A DNA stretch of 64,000 nt from Streptomyces bambusae (GTDB lineage: Bacteria; Actinomycetota; Actinomycetes; Streptomycetales; Streptomycetaceae). Positions 26,876 through 35,237 of this stretch are shown here, piece after piece; position 1 is the stretch's first letter, and every line of letters starts with the position of its first letter. The stretch covers positions 1-64,000 of the forward strand of contig NZ_JAJAUZ010000027.1 in NCBI RefSeq assembly GCF_020532645.1, written 5' to 3'. Made by a program: the position numbers and the translations under genes. The notes beneath the pieces were generated by a model. It did not search any database, was not told where the DNA came from, and saw nothing but the letters and a program-made list of their open reading frames with translations.

Positions 26876-28903
26876 GTGACGGACGACGCGGTGCACGGCG
26901 ACAGAAGCGACCCGGCCGGATTCTTCGGCCGCCGGCGGGAACTCAAGGAACTCCGCGAGGACATCGCCCGTACCGGACTCGACACCCTCACCGGCCGCAA
27001 GGCCCCCCGCGCCCGCGTGCTCCTCGTCGCCGGCCGCCCCGGCTCCGGCCGCACCGCACTCGCCGAGGAGTTCGTCCGCCGGATCGCCGCCGACTACCCC
27101 GACGGTGTGCTCCGGGCCCGCCTCACCACCCCCGCCGGCGACCGCGTCCCCACCGCCGCCACCGCCCGCACCCTGCTCGAAGCCCTCGGCCTGCCCACCC
27201 CGCCCGGCGCCGGCGAGGACGAACTGACCGCCGCCCTGCGCGAAGCCCTCGCCGGCCGCCGCATCCTGATGCTCCTCGACGCCGCCGCCGACGCCCAGCA
27301 GGTCGACCCGCTGCTCGCCGACGACCCCGGCTGCCTGGCCGTCGTCACCGGCGAGGGCCCCCTCACCGGCATCCCCGACGTCCGCCCCTGCACCCTCGGC
27401 GGACTGGACACCCCGGCCGCCCTGGAACTGCTCGTCCAGCGCATCGGCGCCGTCCGCGTCACCGTCGACCCGCGCGCCGCCGACGCCCTCGCCGAGGAGT
27501 GCGGAGGCCTGCCCGCCGCCCTCGTCCTGATCGGCGGCTGGCTCGCCGGCCACCCCGAGGCCGCCCTCGCCGACGTCGTCAAGCAGCTCTACGGCTTCAA
27601 CGAGGGCAGCACCGACGGCGGCCCGGTCGCCCGCGCGTTCCGCTTCGTCCACGAATCCCTGCCCCCCGCCGCCCAGCGCACCCTGCGCCTGCTCCTCCTC
27701 GCCCCCGCCGGCGTCGTCGACGCGCAGACCGCCTCCGCCCTCGCCGGCTGCTCCCTGTCCACCGCCCGGGCCACCCTGGCCGACTTCGCCGGCCTCGGCC
27801 TGCTCCGGCCCGCCGACGACCGCCAGTACCTGCTGCCCGGCTGCCTCGTCCCGCTGCTCCGCGAGCAGCTGGAGGCCAAGGAGCGCCCCGCCGAGGTGCA
27901 ACTGGCCCGGGCCCGGATGCTGGAGCGCACCGTACGGCTGCTGAAGTCGTGCCGGATGACGGCCGAGGACGGCGCCGGGGAGCACGACGCCCTCGCCCTG
28001 ACCCCCGAGCCCGCCGCCGCCCTGCCCCGCGCCCTCCGCTTCCCGGACCGCCGGGCCGCCGCGGCCTGGCTCGACAGCCGGCTGCCCGCCCTGACCGCCG
28101 CCGCCTCCCTCGCCGTCGCCGACGGGGAGCTGGACACCCTGGCCCGCCGGCTGGTCGCCGCCCTGGTGCGGGCCCTGGCCGCGCACCGCGGGACCGAGGC
28201 CGCCGCCCCCGAGCTGTACGGACTGCACCGCCTGGTCCTCGACGTGGCCGACCGGCACGGCCTGCACCGCGAGCGGGCCGCCGCCCTGCTCAACCTCGGC
28301 GACCTCGACGCCGAGACCGGCCGCACCGCCGACGCCCTGGTCCGCTACCGGGCCGCCCTCGACGCCGGCCGGTCCGCCGGCGACCACTACGCGACCGGCC
28401 GCGCGATGGAATCCGTAGGGGGCGTGCACCAGGAGCTGGGGGACTGGCACCGGGCCGCCGACTGGTACGGGCGCGCCCTGTCCCAGTGCCTGGCCCGCGG
28501 CGAGCGCGCGGACGAGGCACGCCTGTACGGACGGCTCGGCTCGGTACACACGTACGCGGGACGCTACGGCGAGGCGCTGCGCAGCTGGCGCGCGGCCGCG
28601 GCAGGCTACCGGAAGCTCGCCGATGTCCCCTCGCACGCACGGGCGTTGAGCGAGATGGCCCGCGTGCAGGAGTACGCCGGCCGGCCCGAGGAGTCGCTGC
28701 ACACCTGCCGCGCCGCCGTCGAGCTGGCCCGGCAGGCGGGCGACCTGCGGCTGCAGGCGGCTCTGCAGCTGCGGCTGGCGGACACGCTCGACCGGCTCGG
28801 CGACCCCGCCGCGGCCCGGCTGCACCGCGGTACGGCCGCCCGGCTTCTCGACGACACCGAGGAGCCCCCTGTGGCCTGCGAAATCCGTAGTGGTTCACGC
28901 TGA
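26876..28903 (+). CDS. STAND-like P-loop ATPase with C-terminal TPR repeats
   Basis: The 675-residue protein starts with FFGRRRELKELREDI, the usual lead-in to an AfsR/NB-ARC-type NTPase, followed by VLLVAGRPGSGRTALAEEF near residues 50-68, a P-loop in which the usual Lys is Arg. ILMLLDAAAD is the probable Walker B, and a winged-helix-like segment follows. Residues about 440-640 are at least four TPR units (ALLNLGDLDAETGR, AMESVGGVHQELGDW, LYGRLGSVHTYAGRY). No DNA-binding or enzymatic effector domain is present, unlike SARP regulators. GTG 26876 has GAGGAG upstream. It probably senses a ligand or partner through the TPRs; the output is unknown. Confidence 0.82.
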   Translation: MTDDAVHGDRSDPAGFFGRRRELKELREDIARTGLDTLTGRKAPRARVLLVAGRPGSGRTALAEEFVRRIAADYPDGVLRARLTTPAGDRVPTAATARTLLEALGLPTPPGAGEDELTAALREALAGRRILMLLDAAADAQQVDPLLADDPGCLAVVTGEGPLTGIPDVRPCTLGGLDTPAALELLVQRIGAVRVTVDPRAADALAEECGGLPAALVLIGGWLAGHPEAALADVVKQLYGFNEGSTDGGPVARAFRFVHESLPPAAQRTLRLLLLAPAGVVDAQTASALAGCSLSTARATLADFAGLGLLRPADDRQYLLPGCLVPLLREQLEAKERPAEVQLARARMLERTVRLLKSCRMTAEDGAGEHDALALTPEPAAALPRALRFPDRRAAAAWLDSRLPALTAAASLAVADGELDTLARRLVAALVRALAAHRGTEAAAPELYGLHRLVLDVADRHGLHRERAAALLNLGDLDAETGRTADALVRYRAALDAGRSAGDHYATGRAMESVGGVHQELGDWHRAADWYGRALSQCLARGERADEARLYGRLGSVHTYAGRYGEALRSWRAAAAGYRKLADVPSHARALSEMARVQEYAGRPEESLHTCRAAVELARQAGDLRLQAALQLRLADTLDRLGDPAAARLHRGTAARLLDDTEEPPVACEIRSGSR

Positions 28904-28954
28904 GATATTTGCTTTGTAAGGCTAGACAGCTCGAAATCCTTCATTAGACTGGCT

Positions 28955-28975
28955 CCACCACGTCATCCCGTGGTG
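28955..28975 (+). promoter_or_regulatory. Small hairpin in the ald upstream region
   Basis: CACCACG (28956-28962) and CGTGGTG (28969-28975) form a 7-bp inverted repeat about 70 bp before the ald start. A TAGACT at 28945-28950 just upstream could be a -10 element. The palindrome could be an operator for a regulator of alanine dehydrogenase, but this is only inferred. Confidence 0.4.
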
Positions 28976-29044
28976 CATCCCGCTGCGCGCTGCTGCAATG
29001 GGTATGCATGGCATTGCCCCGTTTCCTCCCCTGAGCCAAGGACC

Positions 29045-30169
29045 GTGATCGACGTGAAGGTCGGTATCCCCCGCGAGGTCAAGAACAACGAGTTCCGGGT
29101 GGCCATCACCCCCGCCGGCGTGCACGAGCTCGTCCGCAACGGCCACCAGGTCTTCGTCGAGCAGAACGCCGGCGTCGGCTCTTCGATCACGGACGCCGAG
29201 TACGTCGCCGCCGGTGCGGAGATCCTCGGCACCGCCGACGAGGTCTGGGCCACGGCCGACCTGCTGCTGAAGGTCAAGGAGCCGATCGCGGAGGAGTACC
29301 ACCGCCTCCGCAAGGACCAGACCCTCTTCACCTACCTGCACCTGGCGGCCTCCCGCGAGTGCACGGACGCCCTCCTGGAGTCCGGCACCACCGCCATCGC
29401 GTACGAGACGGTCGAGCTCGCCAACCGCGCGCTCCCGCTGCTCGCCCCGATGTCCGAGGTCGCGGGCCGCCTCGCCCCGCAGGTCGGCGCGTACCACCTG
29501 ATGCGCTCGGCCGGCGGCCGCGGCATCCTCCCCGGCGGCGTCCCGGGCACCCAGGCCGCCAAGGCCGTCGTCATCGGCGGCGGCGTCTCCGGCTGGAACG
29601 CCGCGCAGATCGCCATCGGCATGGGCTTCCACGTGACCCTGCTCGACCGCGACATCAACAAGCTCCGCGAGGCCGACAAGATCTTCGGCACGAAGATCCA
29701 GACGATCGTCTCCAACGCCTTCGAGCTGGAGAAGGCGGTCCTGGAGGCCGACCTCGTCATCGGCGCTGTGCTGATCCCGGGTGCGAAGGCCCCGAAGCTG
29801 GTCACCAACGAGCTCGTCTCCCGGATGAAGCCCGGAAGTGTCCTTGTCGACATTGCCATCGACCAGGGCGGCTGCTTCGAGGACTCTCGTCCGACCACCC
29901 ACGCCGAGCCGACCTTCCAGGTCCACAACTCGGTCTTCTACTGCGTCGCCAACATGCCGGGCGCGGTTCCGAACACCTCCACCTACGCCCTCACGAACGC
30001 CACGCTGCCCTACATCGTGTCGCTCGCGAACAACGGCTGGGTCGAGGCGCTGCGCCGTGACCCGGCGCTCGCCCTGGGCCTCAACACCCATGACGGCCAG
30101 GTCGTTTACGGCCCGGTCGCCGAGGCCCACGGTCTCGAAACCCTCGAGCTGAGCAGCCTCCTCGGCTGA
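29045..30169 (+). CDS. ald: Alanine dehydrogenase
   Basis: The 374-residue enzyme interconverts L-alanine and pyruvate plus ammonia with NAD. It begins VKVGIPREVKNNEFRVAITP, the AlaDH/PNT signature, and has the NAD fold motif AVVIGGGVSGWNAAQIAIGM near residue 175. Catalytic Lys (LLKVKEP) and His (TYLHLA) are present. GTG 29045 is taken; a GTG 9 nt downstream (29054), 11 nt after AAGGA, is an equally good alternative and removes three residues. It precedes the parA-scpAB region, an order conserved in streptomycetes. Confidence 0.95.
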   Translation: MIDVKVGIPREVKNNEFRVAITPAGVHELVRNGHQVFVEQNAGVGSSITDAEYVAAGAEILGTADEVWATADLLLKVKEPIAEEYHRLRKDQTLFTYLHLAASRECTDALLESGTTAIAYETVELANRALPLLAPMSEVAGRLAPQVGAYHLMRSAGGRGILPGGVPGTQAAKAVVIGGGVSGWNAAQIAIGMGFHVTLLDRDINKLREADKIFGTKIQTIVSNAFELEKAVLEADLVIGAVLIPGAKAPKLVTNELVSRMKPGSVLVDIAIDQGGCFEDSRPTTHAEPTFQVHNSVFYCVANMPGAVPNTSTYALTNATLPYIVSLANNGWVEALRRDPALALGLNTHDGQVVYGPVAEAHGLETLELSSLLG

Positions 30170-30210
30170 GTCGGCTGAGGCACGTCAACGATTGACGTCA
30201 ATCTCACGCA

Positions 30211-30244
30211 TCCGGCCGGACCTTGCCCGCAAGGTCCGGCCGGA
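30211..30244 (+). terminator. Terminator hairpin after ald
   Basis: TCCGGCCGGACCTTG (30211-30225) and its exact complement (30230-30244) form a 15-bp stem with a 4-nt loop, 41 bp after the ald stop codon. No T run follows, as is usual in this genus. Confidence 0.85.
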
Positions 30245-30401
30245 GGTGTTTCCGGGCGCGCCCCCGGCGGGCTTCAACTCGCCTCGAACGTAACCCTTTA
30301 ACCGTTTCGCACACCCGCGAAACTTCACAGCGACGGCCCGTACGCCCTTGACAGAGTGGTGTTCGGTTGCCGACACATCGTGCCGCGTCCGGCCGATTGT
30401 G

Positions 30402-30431
30402 TTGCTGCGGACCGGTGACACGCCATAGAGT
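30402..30431 (+). promoter_or_regulatory. Probable promoter of the parA-scpAB operon
   Basis: TTGCTG at 30402-30407 and TAGAGT at 30426-30431 are separated by 18 bp, a good fit to a vegetative streptomycete promoter. The start codon lies about 70 bp downstream, after a GAGGAGGT ribosome-binding site at 30489. Confidence 0.6.
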
Positions 30432-30506
30432 CGCCAACCGTCGGCATGGTGCCACGCTGACCTATCGATAAGTGTCCTGGTCACGTCCGAGGAGGTAAGA
30501 CGACTT

Positions 30507-31667
30507 GTGAATGAGTCGACATTTGCTCCTGGGGGTGGTCAAGCAGGAACTGCTGCGCGGGGCCAGGGCCCTGCCGGGCTCGAAGCTGTCGGCTCCGTCG
30601 CAGTCCGCACCTTCGCAAACCACCAGCACATGACGACGCCCCAAAAGAGCATGGACGGCCTAGACGTGAACTCCATGGCCGGCGACCTGAGCGGCCGAGA
30701 GCCCACCGGTTTCGCCGACTACGACGAGGTGCCCGAGGGGCACTTCTACGACCCCGACGCCGAGTACGAGCCCGACCCCGAGTACGCGGCCACCCTCGCG
30801 CCCGACGCTGCCCGCCAGCGCCGTGAGCGCATCGGCCCGACCGGACGGCCGCTGCCGTACTTCCCGATCCCGGGTCCGCTGACCGACCACGGTCCGGCGA
30901 AGATCATCGCGATGTGCAACCAGAAGGGCGGCGTCGGCAAGACCACGTCGACCATCAACCTGGGTGCGGCCCTCGCGGAGTACGGGCGGCGGGTGCTGCT
31001 CGTCGACTTCGACCCGCAGGGAGCCCTGTCGGTCGGCCTCGGGGTCAACCCGATGGAACTCGACCTGACGGTCTACAACCTGCTCATGGAGCGGGGCATG
31101 TCGGCCGACGAGGTGCTGCTCAAGACCGCGGTCCCCAACATGGACCTGCTGCCGAGCAACATCGACCTCTCCGCTGCGGAAGTGCAGTTGGTGAGCGAGG
31201 TCGCGCGCGAGTCGACGCTGCAGCGGGCCCTGAAGCCCCTGATGTCCGACTACGACTACATCGTGATCGACTGTCAGCCTTCCCTCGGCCTGCTGACCGT
31301 GAACGCCCTGACGGCGGCTCACAAGGTCATCGTGCCGCTGGAATGCGAGTTCTTCGCGCTGCGCGGTGTGGCCCTGCTGACCGAGACCATCGAGAAGGTC
31401 CAGGAGCGGCTGAACCCGGAGCTGGAGCTCGACGGCATCCTCGCCACGATGTACGACTCCCGTACGGTGCACAGCCGCGAGGTGCTGGCGCGCGTCGTCG
31501 AGGCCTTCGACGACCACGTCTACCACACGGTCATCGGCCGGACGGTGCGCTTCCCGGAGACCACCGTCGCCGGCGAGCCGATCACGACGTACGCCTCGAA
31601 CTCCGTCGGCGCCGCCGCGTATCGCCAGCTCGCCAGGGAGGTGCTCGCCCGGTGTCACGCCGAGTGA
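30507..31667 (+). CDS. ParA-family chromosome partitioning-like ATPase
   Basis: The 386-residue protein has a 120-residue acidic, low-complexity N-terminal extension and then a ParA/Soj ATPase with the deviant Walker A motif NQKGGVGKTTSTINLG, Walker A' VLLVDFDPQGALS and Walker B YIVIDCQPSLGLL. It is not the oriC-linked parAB; its neighbours are an RHH protein and scpAB, which is the conserved actinobacterial locus of a second ParA (the mycobacterial counterpart lies next to scpAB too). It probably acts in chromosome organisation. GTG 30507 is preceded by GAGGAGGT. Confidence 0.92.
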   Translation: MNESTFAPGGGQAGTAARGQGPAGLEAVGSVAVRTFANHQHMTTPQKSMDGLDVNSMAGDLSGREPTGFADYDEVPEGHFYDPDAEYEPDPEYAATLAPDAARQRRERIGPTGRPLPYFPIPGPLTDHGPAKIIAMCNQKGGVGKTTSTINLGAALAEYGRRVLLVDFDPQGALSVGLGVNPMELDLTVYNLLMERGMSADEVLLKTAVPNMDLLPSNIDLSAAEVQLVSEVARESTLQRALKPLMSDYDYIVIDCQPSLGLLTVNALTAAHKVIVPLECEFFALRGVALLTETIEKVQERLNPELELDGILATMYDSRTVHSREVLARVVEAFDDHVYHTVIGRTVRFPETTVAGEPITTYASNSVGAAAYRQLAREVLARCHAE

Positions 31668-32209
31668 GTCTGCCCGGAGCCGACGAACTGTTCCGCACCA
31701 CCGGAGGAACGGCACTGCAGTCCTCCTCGCCGCGCCGGTCCGGTCCCGAGGACCCCGGCACGGCGGAGCACACCGCGGCGGGCCCGGACGGCGGCCCGGC
31801 GGCCGAGGGGCGCGTACGCGGCCCCGAGGAGGCGCCGGAGGGCGTCGGGGCGGCCGCGGGAGCGGTACCGCTCGTCAGCGGCCCCAGGAGGCCGCAGGAA
31901 GGTTCTGGCAGCGGTGCGGCGGCCGCGGCGGCGGGTTCCCCGGCGCCGGCGGCCGGCGGGCGCCGCGGCAAGGGGCGGGGTGCCAACCGCCGCCCCAGCG
32001 GGCGCGAGCGGCACGACGAGAAGATCACCGTGTACGTCTCCGCCGAGGAGCTGATGGACCTGGAGCACGCGCGCCTGGTCCTGCGCGGGGAGCACGGGCT
32101 CGCCGTGGACCGCGGGCGGATCGTCCGCGAGGCGGTCGCGGTGGTCCTGGCGGACCTGGAGTCGCGCGGCGAGGCCAGCATCCTGGTCCGCCGTCTGCGC
32201 GGCCGGTAG
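31652..32209 (+). CDS. Ribbon-helix-helix-like protein between parA-like gene and scpA
   Basis: The 185-residue protein starts VSRRVSLPGADELFRTTGG, is disordered and Ala/Gly/Pro-rich over residues 20-115, and ends with a compact domain, KITVYVSAEELMDLEHARL followed by DRGRIVREAVAVVLADLE. That strand-helix-helix pattern resembles CopG/Arc-type ribbon-helix-helix DNA-binding domains. GTG 31652 overlaps the parA-like stop; GTG 31664 is an alternative. A ParA ATPase paired with an RHH partner recalls plasmid-type partition systems, where the RHH protein binds the centromere. I have no experimental basis for the function of this one. Confidence 0.8.
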   Translation: MSRRVSLPGADELFRTTGGTALQSSSPRRSGPEDPGTAEHTAAGPDGGPAAEGRVRGPEEAPEGVGAAAGAVPLVSGPRRPQEGSGSGAAAAAAGSPAPAAGGRRGKGRGANRRPSGRERHDEKITVYVSAEELMDLEHARLVLRGEHGLAVDRGRIVREAVAVVLADLESRGEASILVRRLRGR

Positions 32210-32270
32210 CCTGCCCGCCTGACCGGGGCGCGCCGCCCCCGCCCCCGCACCACCCGCACCCTGGATCGCC

Positions 32271-33353
32271 ATGCCCTCCACCGACGAGCCTGCCCGCGTC
32301 CCGCGCCGCCCTCTGGGGCGTGGCCCGGGTGCGTCTGCGGCGGCGGGGAGCCGTGCCGCCGGCACCGGGCCCGGCCCGGACCCCGCGCCTCCGTCGCCGG
32401 CGGGGCCGAACAGCCTCGGGGACTCCGCCCCCGGACCCCCGCGCCTCAATCGCCGGCGGGGCTTGGATTCGCCCCCGCAGCATCCGGACCCCGGGACGGA
32501 GCCGGCCGAGGTGGAGCCGGCCGAAGTCGGGTCCGGGGCCGAGGCGGACGGGGGTGGGCGGTTCACCGTGCGGCTCGCGAACTTCGAGGGGCCGTTCGAC
32601 CTGCTGCTGCAGCTGATCTCGCGGCACAAGATGGACGTGACCGTGGTCGCCCTGCACCGGGTCACCGACGAGTTCATGGCCCACATCCGGGCCATGGGCG
32701 CCGACTGGGACCTCGACCAGACCACCGAGTTCCTGGTGGTCGCGGCCACCCTGCTCGACCTCAAGGCGGCCCGGCTGCTGCCGACCGCCGAGGTCGAGGA
32801 CGAGGCCGACCTCGCCCTGCTGGAGGCCCGCGACCTGCTGTTCGCCCGGCTGCTCCAGTACCGGGCGTACAAGCGGATCGCGGACATCTTCCAGGACCGG
32901 CTGGACGACGAGGGCCGCCGGTACCCCCGTACCGTCGGCCTGGAGGCCCACCACGCCGAGCTCCTGCCCGAGGTGGTGATCAGCATCGGCGCCGAAGGGC
33001 TCGCCCGGCTGGCCGTGCGGGCCATGCAGCCCCGGGCGGAACCGCAGGTCTACGTGGACCACATCCACGCACCCCTGGTGAGCGTCCAGGAGCAGGCGCA
33101 GGTCGTCGTACGGATGCTGCGCGGGGCCGCCGGACCGGTGGGCTTCGCGGAACTGGTCGGCGACGCCCCGGACACCCTGACCGTGGTGGCCCGCTTCCTG
33201 GCCCTGCTGGAGCTGTACCGGGAACGGGCCGTCGGCCTCGACCAGGAGGAGGCCCTCGGCGCCCTCCTGGTCCGCTGGACCGGTGGCGACGGCGGCGAAC
33301 CGCTGGTCACCGACGAGTTCGACAAGGCCGCGGCCGAGGAGGAGGACGCATGA
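32271..33353 (+). CDS. scpA: Segregation and condensation protein A (kleisin)
   Basis: From residue about 95 the 360-residue protein is a typical ScpA: FTVRLANFEGPFDLLLQLIS, TTEFLVVAATLLDLKAARLL and a C-terminal winged helix. ScpA bridges SMC heads in bacterial condensin. The N-terminal 95 residues are Pro/Gly-rich and largely encoded by the GC-rich repeat family (32361-32480). Starting at GTG 32511, which has GGAG 9 nt upstream, would give 280 residues and leave the repeat outside the gene; ATG 32271 is kept because the frame is open and begins with a basic RRPLGRGPG segment. It overlaps scpB by 4 bp. Confidence 0.9.
   Translation: MPSTDEPARVPRRPLGRGPGASAAAGSRAAGTGPGPDPAPPSPAGPNSLGDSAPGPPRLNRRRGLDSPPQHPDPGTEPAEVEPAEVGSGAEADGGGRFTVRLANFEGPFDLLLQLISRHKMDVTVVALHRVTDEFMAHIRAMGADWDLDQTTEFLVVAATLLDLKAARLLPTAEVEDEADLALLEARDLLFARLLQYRAYKRIADIFQDRLDDEGRRYPRTVGLEAHHAELLPEVVISIGAEGLARLAVRAMQPRAEPQVYVDHIHAPLVSVQEQAQVVVRMLRGAAGPVGFAELVGDAPDTLTVVARFLALLELYRERAVGLDQEEALGALLVRWTGGDGGEPLVTDEFDKAAAEEEDA
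32361..32480. repeat. Two copies of the dispersed GC-rich repeat inside the scpA 5' region
   Basis: Copies GACCCCGCGCCTCCGTCGCC at 32379 and CCGCGCCTCAATCGCCGGCG at 32439 each continue into GGGGC, matching the intergenic array at 26541-26640, including the following GGATTCGCCCCC. Translation of the repeat gives the low-complexity PDPAPPSPAGPNSLGDSAPG segment of the annotated ScpA N-terminus. Confidence 0.8.
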
Positions 33354-33970
33354 GCGAGGTCGGGGAGCTCGACCTGAAGCCCGCACTGGAGGCCGTCCTC
33401 ATGGTCGTGGACGAGCCGGCCGGCGAGGAGCACCTCGCCAAGGTGCTCGGCCGCACCCGCCGCGAGGTCGCCGGTGCGCTGCGCGAGCTGGCCGGCGAGT
33501 ACGCCGCCGCGGGCCGCGGCTTCGAGCTGCGGCCGGTGGCCGGCGGCTGGCGGTTCTACACCCGCGCCGCGTACGCGCCGGCCGTCGAGGCCTTCGTGCT
33601 CGACGGCCAGCAGGCCCGGCTGACGCAGGCCGCGCTGGAGACCCTGGCGGTGGTCGCGTACCGCCAGCCGGTGAGCCGGTCGCGGGTCTCCGCGGTCCGC
33701 GGGGTCAACTGTGACGGGGTCATGAGGACCCTCCTCCAGCGGGGTCTGGTGACCGAGGCGGGGACGGAACCCGAAACAGGTGCGATCCTGTACAGGACGA
33801 CGAACTACTTTCTGGAGCGGATGGGCCTGCACGGCCTGGACGAGCTCCCGGAGCTCGCGCCCTTCCTCCCGGAGGCGGACGCGATCGAAGCCGAGACGCA
33901 GGAAGGTGTCCCGTCGTTCGACCCGGACGCACCGGACACAGACGTAGACGACAAGACGACGGACATTTGA
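33350..33970 (+). CDS. scpB: Segregation and condensation protein B
   Basis: The 206-residue protein consists of two winged-helix domains (LKPALEAVLMVVDEPAGEEH, then LTQAALETLAVVAYRQPVSRS with GVNCDGVMRTLLQRGLV) followed by an acidic 40-residue tail. ScpB dimers bind ScpA and regulate the SMC ATPase. The ATG lies in an ATGA overlap with the scpA stop, so the two are translationally coupled. Its stop overlaps the next gene by one base. Confidence 0.95.
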   Translation: MSEVGELDLKPALEAVLMVVDEPAGEEHLAKVLGRTRREVAGALRELAGEYAAAGRGFELRPVAGGWRFYTRAAYAPAVEAFVLDGQQARLTQAALETLAVVAYRQPVSRSRVSAVRGVNCDGVMRTLLQRGLVTEAGTEPETGAILYRTTNYFLERMGLHGLDELPELAPFLPEADAIEAETQEGVPSFDPDAPDTDVDDKTTDI

Positions 33971-35109
33971 TGCGAAGCAGCGGCGGCAACAGGAACAGCG
34001 GCAACAGCGGCGGGCGCGGTAACCACCGCGGCGCCGGCAACTCGCGCGACGACAAGCAGGGCGGCCAGGGCCAGGCCCGCCCGCGCCGGCCCCGTCCCGA
34101 GGAGCGCCGCTACGACGTGGGTCCCGAGGGCGAGCGCAGCGGCGCCTCCCGCTCCGGCGGCGGCGCCCGCGGCTCCGCGGCCCGCGGTGGCGCCAAGGGC
34201 GGCCCCAAGGCCCCGCAGGGCGGTCAGGGCGGCCGTGGCGGCCAGGGCGGGCGCGGCGGTCAGGGCGGCGGCCGTGGCGGCCAGTCCCGGCCGCGCGAGT
34301 ACGACGCCCGGATCGAGGAGCGCAACCGCGAGCGGTACGCGAACAAGCCCGAGATCAAGACCCCGAAGACCTTCCCCGGCGCCGAGCAGGAGGGCGAGCG
34401 GCTGCAGAAGGTGCTCGCCCGCGCCGGCATGGGCTCGCGCCGCGCCTGCGAAGAGCTGATCGAGCAGGCCCGGGTCGAGGTCAACGGCAAGATCGTGGTC
34501 GAGCAGGGCATGCGCGTCCGCCCCGAGAGGGACGAGATCAAGGTGGACGGCCTGACCGTCGCCACCCAGTCGTACCTGTTCTTCGCGCTGAACAAGCCGG
34601 CCGGCGTCGTCTCCACCATGGAGGACCCCGACGGCCGCCAGTGCCTCGGCGACTACGTCACCAACCGGGAGACCCGCCTCTTCCACGTCGGCCGGCTCGA
34701 CACCGAGACCGAGGGCATCATCCTGCTCACCAACCACGGCGAGCTGGCCCACCGCCTCACCCACCCGAAGTACGGCGTCACCAAGACGTACCTCGCGGCC
34801 ATCACCGGCCCGCTGCCGCGCGAGGTGGGCAAGCGCCTGACCTCCGGCATCCAGCTGGAGGACGGGTACGCGAAGGCCGACCACTTCCGGGTCGTCGACC
34901 AGGTCGGCAAGAACTACCTGGTCGAGGTGACCCTGCACGAGGGCCGCAAGCACATCGTCCGCCGGATGCTGTCCGAGGCCGGGTTCCCGGTCGAGAAGCT
35001 GGTGCGGACCGCGTTCGGCCCGATCGAGCTGGGCGACCAGAAGTCGGGCTGGCTGCGCCGCCTGACCAACACCGAGGTCGGCATGCTGATGAAGCAGGTC
35101 GGGCTGTAA
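33970..35109 (+). CDS. rluB: RluB-type 23S rRNA pseudouridine synthase with Arg/Gly-rich N-terminus
   Basis: The 379-residue protein has a 130-residue Gly/Arg/Gln/Asn-rich leader (GGQGGRGGQGGRGGQGG and similar), an S4 domain (RLQKVLARAGMGSRRACEEL) and the RsuA/RluB catalytic domain with the nucleophile Asp in HVGRLDTETEGIILLTNHG. Such enzymes modify U2605-type positions in 23S rRNA or U516 in 16S rRNA; RluB is the usual choice for this locus. ATG 33970 overlaps the scpB stop (TGATG). The leader is much longer than in enterobacterial RluB and resembles RGG RNA-binding tails. Confidence 0.9.
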   Translation: MRSSGGNRNSGNSGGRGNHRGAGNSRDDKQGGQGQARPRRPRPEERRYDVGPEGERSGASRSGGGARGSAARGGAKGGPKAPQGGQGGRGGQGGRGGQGGGRGGQSRPREYDARIEERNRERYANKPEIKTPKTFPGAEQEGERLQKVLARAGMGSRRACEELIEQARVEVNGKIVVEQGMRVRPERDEIKVDGLTVATQSYLFFALNKPAGVVSTMEDPDGRQCLGDYVTNRETRLFHVGRLDTETEGIILLTNHGELAHRLTHPKYGVTKTYLAAITGPLPREVGKRLTSGIQLEDGYAKADHFRVVDQVGKNYLVEVTLHEGRKHIVRRMLSEAGFPVEKLVRTAFGPIELGDQKSGWLRRLTNTEVGMLMKQVGL

Positions 35110-35120
35110 GGACCTGGAGG

Positions 35121-35155
35121 GAAATGCCCGCGGCGCCCGGCGCCGCGGGCATTTC
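35121..35155 (+). terminator. Terminator of the scpAB-rluB operon
   Basis: GAAATGCCCGCGGCGC (35121-35136) pairs with its exact complement ending at 35155 over a 3-nt loop, a 16-bp stem located 12 bp after the rluB stop. Confidence 0.9.
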
Positions 35156-35237
35156 GCGTTTCCGGGGGCCGGGGGCCGCGGGCCCAGGGTCGGACACCGG
35201 ATGGCGGGGGCCTTGTGGGGGACCCCTCGCTCCCTTT

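Larger units (their letters stand above)
30170..30506. other. Intergenic region between ald and the parA-like gene
   Basis: This 337-bp space begins with small overlapping palindromes at 30183-30201 (CGTCAACGATTGACG and TTGACGTCAA), then the ald terminator, and ends with the promoter and leader of the parA-like gene. A perfect TTGACA lies at 30348-30353 without a matching -10 at the right distance. Confidence 0.7.

Noticed and set aside
30348..30376. Promoter with a perfect TTGACA before the parA-like gene
   Set aside because: No acceptable -10 element lies 16-19 bp downstream; the TTGCTG/TAGAGT pair at 30402-30431 is the better candidate.
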